From positions 5,146,001 through 5,210,000 of the forward strand of contig NZ_JACHJR010000001.1 of the NCBI RefSeq assembly GCF_014203705.1: a DNA stretch of 64,000 bases. The letters run 5' to 3'. This document shows, in pieces, positions 25,098 through 33,202 of the stretch. Made by a program: the position numbers and the translations under genes. The notes under the pieces are model-generated. The model worked only from the letters and a program-made list of their open reading frames with translations. It searched no databases and was not told the DNA's origin. The stretch's first letter is position 1. Each line of letters opens with the position of its first letter. This DNA is from Kitasatospora gansuensis. Lineage in GTDB: Bacteria; Actinomycetota; Actinomycetes; Streptomycetales; Streptomycetaceae.

Positions 25098-26165
25098 CTA
25101 CCAGGCCCGTGCGGGCAGCCCGTGCGGTACGGCTTCGGCGAGCACCTGCGCGGGGCCCGTCCCGGTCCGGACGGTGAGCACGAACCGGTGCCGGTCCGAG
25201 CCGGCCACCCGGCTGGGCTCGAACGCCAGGTGCGCGAACGGCGCGGTGGGGGTGGCGGCGGCCGCGAGGCGCGCCAACTCGGCCTCCACCTGGGCCCATT
25301 CGGCGGCCGGGACGTACTGCCGCATGATCGAGTGCCAGACCACGGTGAGCGCGCCTTCGGCCACCGTCACCCCGCCGAGGAACTCGGCCGCGCCGAGCCG
25401 CTCGACCGTCACCGGGTGCTTGGCGGCCAGCGCCAGCGCGCCGTCCAGCCGGGCGGCCCGCTCGGGGCGGTCGGCCCAGACGTACGAGCGCAGCGCGAGG
25501 GCGCCCTCCGGCGAGAGCGGGTCGATCGGGGTCGGGTCGCAGCCGCGCCGTTCGGTGAACTCCAGGTCGGGCAGCGGCCGGTCGAGCGGGAACACCGGAT
25601 CGCCGCGCCAGGCGTCGGTCAGCCGGACGGGGGAGTCGGCCGGGCCGTGGGCGCCGCCGGACCACTCGCAGCGGAACCGGTCGGCGAGCAGGTTGAGGCC
25701 CGCGCTGGCCCCGAGTTCGAACAGCCGGACCGGCCGCGGGGCGTCCGCCAGGACGTGCAGCAGCCCGGCGATCAGCAGGTTGGCCCGGCCGGTCTCGTTG
25801 GTCTGCGGGGGCCTGGTGAGCCAGTTCCTGACCCAGTCCAGGTGCTCGGCGACGGTGGCGCGGAAGACCGTCCAGGCGGCCTCCGGGACGGGCACGGTGA
25901 ACGCCCCGCCGGCGCTCGGGTAGTACGCCGCCAGGGCCGGGGCCCGGCCGGTCAGCACCAGCGCGTGCACCCCGCCGAGCAGCCGCAGGGCGATCGCGTC
26001 CGGTCCTGGGGCCTGCTCGTGTCCCACGATCGCCGCCGCGCACGGGCCGCCCGCCGCCACGTCCAGTGCCGCTCGGCGGAGCAGGAACTCGTAGAGCGGG
26101 GAGCCCAGTTCACCGCAGGCGTCGGCCTGCCGGTCGAACATCGCGGCGGCGTGGGGGAGTGGCAC
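25098..26165 (-). CDS. DUF2332 family protein
   Basis: 355 residues matching the DUF2332 family of actinobacterial cytoplasmic proteins: PLYEFLLRRAALDVAAGGP at the start, RLFELGASAGLNLLADRF (a methyltransferase-like glycine motif) in the middle, and TVVWHSIMRQYVP near the C-terminus. The ELGASAGLN motif suggests S-adenosylmethionine or nucleotide binding, but no activity is established. GTG 26165 is chosen because GAGGAG lies 9 bases upstream; the longer frame to 26192 has no site. Ends 8 bases from the convergent DinB gene. Confidence 0.82.
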   Translation of the reverse strand: MPLPHAAAMFDRQADACGELGSPLYEFLLRRAALDVAAGGPCAAAIVGHEQAPGPDAIALRLLGGVHALVLTGRAPALAAYYPSAGGAFTVPVPEAAWTVFRATVAEHLDWVRNWLTRPPQTNETGRANLLIAGLLHVLADAPRPVRLFELGASAGLNLLADRFRCEWSGGAHGPADSPVRLTDAWRGDPVFPLDRPLPDLEFTERRGCDPTPIDPLSPEGALALRSYVWADRPERAARLDGALALAAKHPVTVERLGAAEFLGGVTVAEGALTVVWHSIMRQYVPAAEWAQVEAELARLAAAATPTAPFAHLAFEPSRVAGSDRHRFVLTVRTGTGPAQVLAEAVPHGLPARAW

Positions 26166-26307
26166 CGGCGGGCTCCTCGGTCGAGTGACCACCCGTCAGG
26201 GGCGGCGCCTCCCATCATTCGCCCGTCTGGAGCCGAGGTGAAGGTGCCACGGGGGTGACGACGATCACCGGCGGGCGGGCCGCCCGGCTGGGGCGGTCAC
26301 CAGTCGG

Positions 26308-26712
26308 TCACCAGTCGGCCGCCTCGCGCAGGGCGTGCCGGAGCTGGCTGGCCACGTTCGCCGTGTCGGTGCCGACCACGTCGGCGATCTCCGGGGTGGC
26401 CAGGCCGACCACGTAGTGCAGGATGGCCAGATCCTCGTCGGCGGCGGTGACCCGCTGGGTCGGCACCCGGGCCGGGTCGAAGCGGGCGGCGACGGTGGCT
26501 CGCAGGATCCGCCAGGCGGCCGCCGTCGGGTTGGGACTGCCCAGGATCTCCGCCCAGCCCGCCGCCATCACCGCGAAGGCCTCCTCCACCACCGACGCGG
26601 CCAGCCCGCCCTCGCGGAACCAGACCCGGGCGTAGCTCAGGTACCGGGGGTGGTGAAGCTCGCGGAAGGCAATGAACTCCACGGAGGAGAGCGGGTCATG
26701 ACGATTGGTCAC
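26308..26712 (-). CDS. Small sigma-factor-like protein
   Basis: 134 residues. The C-terminal part (DEDLAILHYVVGLATPEIADVVGTDTANVASQLRHALRE, in pieces) has the form of a sigma region 4 helix-turn-helix, and the N-terminal part (YARVWFREGGLAASVVEEAFAVMAAGW) resembles region 2 helices of ECF sigma factors but is weakly conserved. It may be a degenerate sigma factor or a sigma-like regulator. GTG 26712 follows GAGAGG. No anti-sigma gene is adjacent. Confidence 0.65.
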   Translation of the reverse strand: MTNRHDPLSSVEFIAFRELHHPRYLSYARVWFREGGLAASVVEEAFAVMAAGWAEILGSPNPTAAAWRILRATVAARFDPARVPTQRVTAADEDLAILHYVVGLATPEIADVVGTDTANVASQLRHALREAADW

Positions 26713-26933
26713 ATCAGCCTCTCGATCCGGTGGGTGGGGTGGCGGGTGACGGGTGGTCCATGCTCACTCTAGGGCCTTGCGCGGCTGCTTTGAGTGACAA
26801 GTCCCATCAGCTGCCCGGGAAGGGTGCGATTGAGCCGTTGTATGACGGTGTGTCAGTTGCGAGCGCTGCGCACCTGGTCAAGGTGGGTAGAACGGCAGTG
26901 GCTGCAAGGGAGTTGGTGTGCCACCGTACCTCC

Positions 26934-27950
26934 ATGGAGCCGCACGGACACTCGCACGAGCACCGGAACGAGCACCACCACGGGCACGAGCACGAGCACG
27001 GGCACGGGCATCCGCAGGGGCACTGGTCGTCGCTCAGGCACCTGCTCCGGCCGCACTCGCACGACGCCGCCGACCGCCTCGACAGCACTCTGGAGACCTC
27101 CGCCGAGGGCCTGCGCACGCTCTGGATCTCGCTGGTGGTACTGGCGCTCACGGCGGGCGTGCAGGCCGTGGTGGTGGCGCTCTCCGGTTCGGTCGCGCTG
27201 CTCGGCGACACCGTGCACAACCTCGCCGACGCACTGACCGCGGTGCCGCTCGGGCTGGCCTTCCTACTCGGCCGCCGGGCGGCCAACCGCCGCTACCCGT
27301 ACGGCTACGGCCGGGCCGAGGACCTGGCCGGGGTGGCGGTGGTCGCCGTGGTCGCCGCCTCGGCGGTGTTCGCGGCGGTCACCGCCGTGCACCGGCTGCT
27401 GCACCCGCAGCCGGTCGGCCAGCTGTGGGCGGTGGTCGGTGCGGCGCTGGTCGGCTGCCTGGGCAACGAGTGGGTGGCCCGCTACCGGATCGGTACCGGG
27501 CGGCGGATCGGCTCCGCCGCGCTGGTCGCCGACGGTCTGCACGCCAGGACCGACGGGCTGGCCTCGCTGGCCGTCCTGCTCGGCGCGGCGGGCAGCGCGG
27601 CCGACTGGCGGCTGGCCGACCCGGTGGTCGGGCTGGTGATCACGGGAGCGATCCTGCTGGTGCTGCGGAGCTCCGCGCGGGAGGTCGGGCGGCGGCTGAT
27701 GGACGGTGTCGATCCGGCGCTGCTGGACGTGGCGGAGCGGGAGCTGCGGGCGGTTCAGGGGGTGTACGGGGTCGGTGCGCTGCGACTGCGGTGGATCGGG
27801 CACTCGTTGCGGGCCGAGGCCGACGTCCTGGTCGACGGCAGCCTCACCGTGGCGGCCGGGCACCAGGTCGCCGAAGCGGCCGAACACGCCCTGATCCGGG
27901 CCGTCCCCCGCCTCCGCGCGGCCACTGTCCACCTGGATCCGTACACCTGA
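26934..27950 (+). CDS. Cation diffusion facilitator (zinc/cobalt exporter) with His-rich N-terminus
   Basis: 338 residues. A His-rich N-terminal segment (about 3-32, repeated HGH/HEH units) precedes six membrane helices; the transport-site motifs HNLADA and HARTDGLASLAVL (HxxxD pairs) are intact, and a C-terminal cytoplasmic domain follows. It exports Zn or a similar divalent ion in exchange for protons. ATG 26934 begins just before the His stretch; a GTG at 26916 has a closer AAGGGAG site and would add six residues. Transcribed alone. Confidence 0.9.
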   Translation: MEPHGHSHEHRNEHHHGHEHEHGHGHPQGHWSSLRHLLRPHSHDAADRLDSTLETSAEGLRTLWISLVVLALTAGVQAVVVALSGSVALLGDTVHNLADALTAVPLGLAFLLGRRAANRRYPYGYGRAEDLAGVAVVAVVAASAVFAAVTAVHRLLHPQPVGQLWAVVGAALVGCLGNEWVARYRIGTGRRIGSAALVADGLHARTDGLASLAVLLGAAGSAADWRLADPVVGLVITGAILLVLRSSAREVGRRLMDGVDPALLDVAERELRAVQGVYGVGALRLRWIGHSLRAEADVLVDGSLTVAAGHQVAEAAEHALIRAVPRLRAATVHLDPYT

Positions 27951-27980
27951 TGCTTCCGCAGGCGCCCAGCCGGTTACGGT

Positions 27981-28099
27981 CCAGGGGCTCGGGGAACGGC
28001 GACGGTTCATGGCTGGCGGGGCAAAATGCGAAAGTGCCTGACCATCTACGCACGGATCACCTTGTACGAGGTCGGCGTCGCAGTTCCCCGAGCCCCTGG
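27981..28099 (-). repeat. Dispersed intergenic inverted-repeat element, copy 2
   Basis: Ends are a perfect 17-bp inverted repeat: CCAGGGGCTCGGGGAAC and GTTCCCCGAGCCCCTGG. The core (GCGAAAGTGCCTGACCATC and CTACGCACGGATCACCTTG) is the reverse complement of the core of copy 1 at 11412-11551. It sits between the CDF gene and a convergent hypothetical gene, where it could also act as a terminator. Confidence 0.85.
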
Positions 28100-28122
28100 T
28101 GGCGCGGCCTTGCGAGCCGCCG

Positions 28123-28554
28123 TCAGCAAGTGCGGTTGGGTTCCTCGGGTTTGCTGCGGGCGCGCTTCGCGGCTGCGCCGGCGGCGGTGGCCGCCGCGGC
28201 GGCTGCGGCGGAGGCCGCGGCGCGGCGGTTCGGCTGCTCGGGGATGCCGGCGGCCTCGGCGGCCTCCCGCGCTTCGAGGTAGGCGTGCACGGCGGCGATG
28301 CCGTAGACCGGCTGGATGAGCTGGTTGCCCTTGAAGAACGGGCGGGCCGGGGCGAAGCCGGCCGCGATGACCAGATCGCGGATCTCGGCTATCTCCTCCT
28401 CGGTCCGCGCGGTGAAGCGGACCTCCCAGCCCTTCTTGTACATGTGGCCGTCGTCGCCGCTGCGCCGGGCCAGGTCCGGCTGGCGGACGTAGCCGGGCAG
28501 GCGACCGAGGCGCAGCTGGGCAGCGCGCAGGGCGGCGGATTCGTCACGTGGCAT
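28123..28554 (-). CDS. Conserved hypothetical protein with Ala-rich tail
   Basis: 143 residues: a globular N-terminal 100 residues (GWEVRFTARTEEEIAEIRDLVIAAGF; GNQLIQPVYGIAAVHAYLE) and a long Ala-rich helix (about 105-135) ending in a basic tail. It resembles a small actinobacterial protein of unknown role. The ATG at 28554 is preceded by TAACAT with a 6-base gap, so it is probably leaderless. Confidence 0.65.
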   Translation of the reverse strand: MPRDESAALRAAQLRLGRLPGYVRQPDLARRSGDDGHMYKKGWEVRFTARTEEEIAEIRDLVIAAGFAPARPFFKGNQLIQPVYGIAAVHAYLEAREAAEAAGIPEQPNRRAAASAAAAAAATAAGAAAKRARSKPEEPNRTC

Positions 28555-28872
28555 GAAGCGATGTTAGGCAATCCTGAGGGGCGGCCGTGACCCCCGGACG
28601 GCGGGGGAGCGTATGGCGCTCGTCACTCTGGGTCAGCCATCGCAGGTGACGGGGTGTTCGAGTGGGTCGAGGTGGCCGTACAACCGCCGTGCGGAAAATC
28701 GGATGGTACAGGCCAAGTCCGATCGATACCGGCATTCGGTTGAACATCAATTGGTCCGAATGGGTGAGGGTATGGGGACTTTAGTGCGGGCGAGTCCCGG
28801 TTTCGCGACGGTTGCGTAACGGTGCGTCAGGTCGTGGGTGCGGAGCGGGGCCGGATGGGGAGGGTTGTCGGC
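28555..28872. promoter_or_regulatory. Divergent intergenic region
   Basis: 318 bases. It holds the TAACAT -10 box of the leftward gene (28561-28566). The stretch 28700-28760 is more AT-rich than the rest (ACATCAATTGGTCC) and may hold the promoter of the rightward gene. No RNA gene, operator dyad or further ORF is supported. Confidence 0.35.
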
Positions 28873-29907
28873 ATGAGCAGCTACCAGATTCCGTCGCAGT
28901 CGCCCTCCCTCGAGGAGCTGGCCCGCCGCCAGCAGAACGTGATCACCGCCAGCCAACTACGTGCTCGCGGGGTGCCGACCAGGGTGGTCAGCGGCCACTG
29001 TCGCGAGGGCGGTCCGTGGCAGCGGCTGTTGCCCCGGGTCTACCTGCTGCAGGGTGGTGAGCCGACGCCGGAGCAGCGGATGTGGGCCGCTCTGCTGTAC
29101 GCCGCGCAGAACGGGCGGGAGGAGGGCCGCCGGGACGGCGCGGTGATCACCGGCGCGGCGGCGCTCGCGCTGTACGGATTCAGCTCGGCGCCCCGGCTGC
29201 CCGCCGTGACCGGGGTGGAGGTGCTGGTGCCCCGGCAGCGACGGCTGAAGGACGCGGGGGAGGTCCGGATCCGGCGTACGGAGCGGGAGTTGGTGGCCCG
29301 GTCGGTGCACGGGCTGGCCTGTGCCCCGGTGGCCAGGGCGGTGGCCGACACGCTCCGGGAGTGGACCGACGCGGGTGCCTTCGACACCGGCGCGGTGCCG
29401 GCCGGGCAGCTCAGGGCGGTGCTCCGGGAGGCGCTGGCCAAGACCGAACCCGGCTGCACGCTGCGGGAGTTGCTGGCCGAGCTGCGGGAGGCCGACCTGC
29501 TCGGCGAGGACCGGGTGCGGGCCGCGGTGGACGAACTGCTGGCGGCGGAGCGGGAGTCGGTGCTCGGCCGGATCGGCGAGCTGGTGGACGAGTGGCTGCT
29601 GCCGGCGCCGCTGGTCGGGCCGGAGCTGCGGATGCGCGGCGGCACTTTCGTGGCCGTGCCCGACCTGTACTGGCCGGCGGCCGCGGTCGCGGTCGAGGTG
29701 GACTCGGAGCTGCGCTGCGTCAGTGAGGGCGAGGCGGCCTGGGTGCGGGGCGGCCAGCACCGGATGGAGTACCTGGGGGTCCGGGTGGTGTACGTGTCGG
29801 GGGAGCGGCTCGCCGCCGAGCCGGACGTGGTCGGCGGCGAGCTGCGGGAGGAGTTCCTGGCGGGCGGCACCGATGTGGTCGAGCTGCTGGTGACCAGTGA
29901 CGACTGA
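28873..29907 (+). CDS. AbiEi-like antitoxin-domain protein with a nuclease-fold C-terminus
   Basis: 344 residues. N-terminal winged helix of the type IV AbiEi antitoxin kind (RQQNVITASQLRARGVP; HCREGGPWQRLLPRVYLL), a middle helical region, and a C-terminal fold (VAVEVDSELRCVSEGEAAW and HRMEYLGVRVVYVS) resembling very-short-patch/DUF559 nucleases, with an E-V-D core. ATG 28873 follows GGGGAGGG. No AbiEii toxin gene lies next to it, so a solitary regulator is more likely than a toxin-antitoxin pair. Confidence 0.75.
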   Translation: MSSYQIPSQSPSLEELARRQQNVITASQLRARGVPTRVVSGHCREGGPWQRLLPRVYLLQGGEPTPEQRMWAALLYAAQNGREEGRRDGAVITGAAALALYGFSSAPRLPAVTGVEVLVPRQRRLKDAGEVRIRRTERELVARSVHGLACAPVARAVADTLREWTDAGAFDTGAVPAGQLRAVLREALAKTEPGCTLRELLAELREADLLGEDRVRAAVDELLAAERESVLGRIGELVDEWLLPAPLVGPELRMRGGTFVAVPDLYWPAAAVAVEVDSELRCVSEGEAAWVRGGQHRMEYLGVRVVYVSGERLAAEPDVVGGELREEFLAGGTDVVELLVTSDD

Positions 29908-29960
29908 GCGCGCACGCGGCGGGGGTGGACCGGGAGCCGAGTGGTCGGGCTCCCGGTGGA

Positions 29961-30551
29961 TCAGCCGCGGACGATCGGCGTGCCGGTCAACTCCACGCCG
30001 GATTCCCGGAGTTCGGTCAGCGCGGTCTCGGTGGTGGTGGCCGCGACACCTGCGGTGAGGTCGAGCAGGACCCGGGTGGTGAAGCCCTCCCGCCGGGCGT
30101 CCAGCGCGGTGGCCCGGACGCAGTGGTCGGTGGCGATGCCCACCACGTCCACCTCGGTGACGTCCCGCTCGCGCAGCCAGTCGGCCAGCGTCGCCCCGTT
30201 CTCGTCGAAGCCCTCGAAGCCGCTGTAGGCGGCCGAGTGCGCGCCCTTGTCGAAGACCGCCTCGATCGCGCCCGAGATCACCGCGGGCGAGAAGTTCGGA
30301 TGGAAGCCCACCCCCTCCGTCCCGGCCAGGCAGTGCACCGGCCAGGAGCTGACGTAGTCCGGCTCGGCGGAGAAGTGCGGCCCCGGGTCGATGTGGTGGT
30401 CCCGGGTGGCGCAGATGTGCGCGTAGCCGGGGGTCGACTCGGCGATCAGGTCGGTGATCGCGGCGGCCACCTCGGCGCCGCCGGCCACGGCCAGGCTGCC
30501 GCCCTCGCAGAAGTCGTTCTGCACGTCCACGACGATCAGTGCCCGATGCAT
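29961..30551 (-). CDS. pncA: Nicotinamidase
   Basis: 196 residues of the isochorismatase-like fold with the full catalytic triad: Asp9 (VVDVQNDF), Lys102 (FDKGAHS) and Cys144 (TDHCVRAT). Metal-binding histidines are in RDHHIDPGPHF. It converts nicotinamide to nicotinate plus ammonia. The next gene on the same strand is pncB, which uses the product, so this is an NAD salvage pair about 100 bases apart. ATG 30551 follows GGAAG. Confidence 0.93.
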   Translation of the reverse strand: MHRALIVVDVQNDFCEGGSLAVAGGAEVAAAITDLIAESTPGYAHICATRDHHIDPGPHFSAEPDYVSSWPVHCLAGTEGVGFHPNFSPAVISGAIEAVFDKGAHSAAYSGFEGFDENGATLADWLRERDVTEVDVVGIATDHCVRATALDARREGFTTRVLLDLTAGVAATTTETALTELRESGVELTGTPIVRG

Positions 30552-30649
30552 GGGGTTGCTTCCTTCTCCGCCACCGGGGGCGGTGTGGTGGGCCTCGATG
30601 GTGGCCACTGTAGGGAGTTACGCGCGTAGGCGGAAGGGGTGACGCCCTG

Positions 30650-31966
30650 TCAAGGGGCCAGTCGCAGCTCGGTGGGCAGCACCGGCTCGCCCTTGGAGAG
30701 CTGGGTGGCCGAGAGCGGCAGCGAGTCCCGGACCCGGAGGTGCCGGTCGCGGGCGGCGGCGAGCGGTTCGCGGCCGACCACCTTGCCGCCGCGGATCAGC
30801 GGGACGTGCAGCAGGTACGGCTCCAGCTCGGCCGGCACCGGCCCGGTGCCGACCACCTCGGCCGCCGCCACGCCCTCGGCGTCGGGCTGCCGGGCGGCCC
30901 ACTTGCGGCCGCCCACGCTGGACTTGGCGCCGGCGGAGCGCTTGGCGACCGAGACCAGCGGCCCGTCGGGCGCGGTGGCCCGGGCGACCAGCTTGTAGAC
31001 CATCGCGCAGGTCGGTTCGCCGCTGCCGGTGACCAGGCTGGTGCCGACGCCGTAGCCGTCCACCGGGGCGGCGGCCAGGGCGGCGATGGCGTACTCGTCC
31101 AGGTCGGAGGTGACGATGATCCGGGTGCCGGTGGCACCGAGTTCGTCCAGCTGGCGGCGGACCCGGTGGGCCAGCAGGGTGAGGTCGCCGGAGTCGATCC
31201 GGACCGCGCCGAGCCCGGGCCCGGCCACCTCGACGGCGGTGCGCACCGCCTCGTTCAGGTCGTAGGTGTCGACCAGCAGGGTGGTGCCCCGGCCCATCGA
31301 GTCGATCTGCGCGGTGAAGGCGTCCCGCTCGCTGTCGTGCAGCAGGGTGAAGGCGTGCGCGGCGGTGCCGGTGGTCGGGATGCCGTAGGTGAAGCCCGCC
31401 GCCAGGTCCGAGGTGGCGCCGAAGCCCGCGACGTACGCGGCCCGGGCGGCCGACACGGCGGCGTCCTCGTGCGCCCGGCGTGCACCCATCTCGATGCACG
31501 GCCGTCCGCCCGCCGCGCTGGTCATCCGGGAGGCCGCGGCGGCGATCGCCGAGTCGTGGTTGAGGATCGACAGGATCAGGGTCTCCAGGATCACCGCCTC
31601 CGCGAAGCTGCCCTCCACGGTGAGCAGCGGCGAGCCGGGGAAGTAGACCTCGCCCTCGGGGTAGCCGTGGATGTCACCGGAGAACCGGTAGTCGGCGAGG
31701 TACCGCAGGGTGGTCTCGTCGACCACCTTCTGGTCGGCCAGCCAGTCCAACTGCGGGGTGGTGAAGCGGAAGTCCTCGACCGCGTCCAGCACCCGGCCGA
31801 CCCCGGCCAGCACGCCGTAGCGGCGGCCGTTCGGCAGTCGTCGGGTGAACACCTCGAAGACCGAGCGCCGGTGGGCGGCGCCGCTGCGCAGGGCGGCCTG
31901 CAGCATGGTCAGCTCGTAGCGGTCGGTGAGCAGCGCCGTGGAGCGGCGCACGGTGTCGGCATCCAT
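30650..31966 (-). CDS. pncB: Nicotinate phosphoribosyltransferase
   Basis: 438 residues. Family motifs: TDRYELTMLQAAL at the start, GVLAGVGRVLD, the phosphoribosyl-binding region VRIDSGDL near 245 and VTSDLDEYAIAAL. It joins nicotinate to PRPP to make NaMN, the second salvage step after PncA. TAGCAT lies 7 bases before ATG 31966, so the message is probably leaderless. Divergent from clpS. Confidence 0.93.
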   Translation of the reverse strand: MDADTVRRSTALLTDRYELTMLQAALRSGAAHRRSVFEVFTRRLPNGRRYGVLAGVGRVLDAVEDFRFTTPQLDWLADQKVVDETTLRYLADYRFSGDIHGYPEGEVYFPGSPLLTVEGSFAEAVILETLILSILNHDSAIAAAASRMTSAAGGRPCIEMGARRAHEDAAVSAARAAYVAGFGATSDLAAGFTYGIPTTGTAAHAFTLLHDSERDAFTAQIDSMGRGTTLLVDTYDLNEAVRTAVEVAGPGLGAVRIDSGDLTLLAHRVRRQLDELGATGTRIIVTSDLDEYAIAALAAAPVDGYGVGTSLVTGSGEPTCAMVYKLVARATAPDGPLVSVAKRSAGAKSSVGGRKWAARQPDAEGVAAAEVVGTGPVPAELEPYLLHVPLIRGGKVVGREPLAAARDRHLRVRDSLPLSATQLSKGEPVLPTELRLAP

Positions 31967-31973
31967 GGGGATG

Positions 31974-31979
31974 ATGCTA
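31974..31979 (-). promoter_or_regulatory. -10 hexamer of the pncB leaderless promoter (TAGCAT)
   Basis: TAGCAT on the minus strand ends 7 bases before the pncB ATG. Confidence 0.5.
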
Positions 31980-32094
31980 CTGGACTTAGCGTCACTTTGA
32001 CGATTTCTCGCGCCGATCGACCCGGATTCGCTCGTGAGTCCCCCGGATGGAAGCATGAGAGGCGGTAAACCGTGTCCCGACGAGGAGTGCAGCC

Positions 32095-32388
32095 GTGAGT
32101 GTCGCGCCCGTGGAGATCGAGCGCCCGGAGGTCGAAGGCATTCCAGCGGTGGAGCCCGACACCCCCTGGGTCACGATCGTCCACAACGACCCGGTCAATC
32201 TGATGAGTTACGTGCAGTACGTCTTCCAGGCCTACTTCGGCTTCCCGAAGGAGAAGGCCAGGACGCTGATGATGGAGGTGCACCAGAAGGGTCGCGCCGT
32301 GGTCTCCAGCGGCTCCCGCGAGGAGATGGAGCGGGACGTCCAGGCGATGCACGGCTACGGCCTGTGGGCCACGCTCCAGCACGACTGA
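32095..32388 (+). CDS. clpS: ATP-dependent Clp protease adaptor ClpS
   Basis: 97 residues. ClpS core with PWVTIVHNDPVNLMSYVQYV, the N-degron pocket Asn-Asp, and MMEVHQKGRAVV with the conserved His. It delivers N-end-rule substrates to ClpC/ClpA. GTG 32095 follows CGAGGAG. Directly upstream of a DUF2017 gene, the arrangement common in actinomycetes. Confidence 0.95.
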   Translation: MSVAPVEIERPEVEGIPAVEPDTPWVTIVHNDPVNLMSYVQYVFQAYFGFPKEKARTLMMEVHQKGRAVVSSGSREEMERDVQAMHGYGLWATLQHD

Positions 32389-32467
32389 CCGACCGCGACC
32401 GACCGACCGGGATCGACCACCACGACCGAGCAATCACTCCACCACGACGACGGGTTGACGACTAATC

Positions 32468-33031
32468 ATGGTTCGGCTGTTCGAGAGCACGGGCGACGGC
32501 GGCGCGCGGGCCGCGCTGGACGAGGGTGACGCCGCTCTGCTGCGCTCGCTGTTCGTGCAGGTGCTGGAGATGATCGGCCCCGGTCCGGCCGCGAGTGCCG
32601 ACCCGCTGGCCGCGCTGTTCGCCGAGGGGCCGAGCAAGCCGCCCGCCGACCCGGCGCTGGCCCGGCTCTTCCCGGACGCCTACGGCGACCCCGAGAAGCC
32701 GGTGGACCAGGAGGCGACCGCGTTCTCGGCCGAGTTCCGCCGCTACACCGAGCCCGACCTGCGGGCCCGCAAGCGGGACGACGTGCTGGCGGTGATCCGC
32801 AGCCTGGACGGGCTCGACGCGGGCGAGGAGCTGACGGTGCCGGCCGAGGAGTGCCCGCGCTGGCTCGGGGCCACCAACGACCTGCGGCTGATCCTCGGCA
32901 CCCGGCTCGGGGTCACCGAGGAGGACGACTTCTTCGGGCTGCCGGACGACGACCCGGCCAAGCCGCTGGCGATGGCCTACCTGTGGCTCGGCGCCCTGCA
33001 GGAGTCCCTGCTGGAGGCGATGGCCGACTGA
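32468..33031 (+). CDS. DUF2017 family protein
   Basis: 187 residues matching the DUF2017 family that almost always follows clpS in actinobacteria; its function is unknown but the linkage suggests a role in Clp-dependent proteolysis. Mostly helical and acidic, with EAALLRSLFVQVLEM-like and LRLILGTRLGVTEEDDF stretches. ATG 32468. A hairpin terminator follows. Confidence 0.9.
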   Translation: MVRLFESTGDGGARAALDEGDAALLRSLFVQVLEMIGPGPAASADPLAALFAEGPSKPPADPALARLFPDAYGDPEKPVDQEATAFSAEFRRYTEPDLRARKRDDVLAVIRSLDGLDAGEELTVPAEECPRWLGATNDLRLILGTRLGVTEEDDFFGLPDDDPAKPLAMAYLWLGALQESLLEAMAD

Positions 33032-33048
33032 CCCGGCCGCCCCTGAGT

Positions 33049-33073
33049 CCCCGTCCCACACCGTGGGACGGGG
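33049..33073 (+). terminator. Terminator after the clpS-DUF2017 operon
   Basis: Perfect 11-bp stem CCCCGTCCCAC / GTGGGACGGGG with a 3-base loop. Confidence 0.75.
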
Positions 33074-33202
33074 GCTCCGGCATTTCCGGCATCACGCCAC
33101 CAAACCTGACATCACATGCTCAAATATCGCTCAGATACGCACCGGTATCCGGGCGCCGCGTGGTACGACTGCCACTCCCCACGAGTCAAGGACGGTGGCC
33201 CG

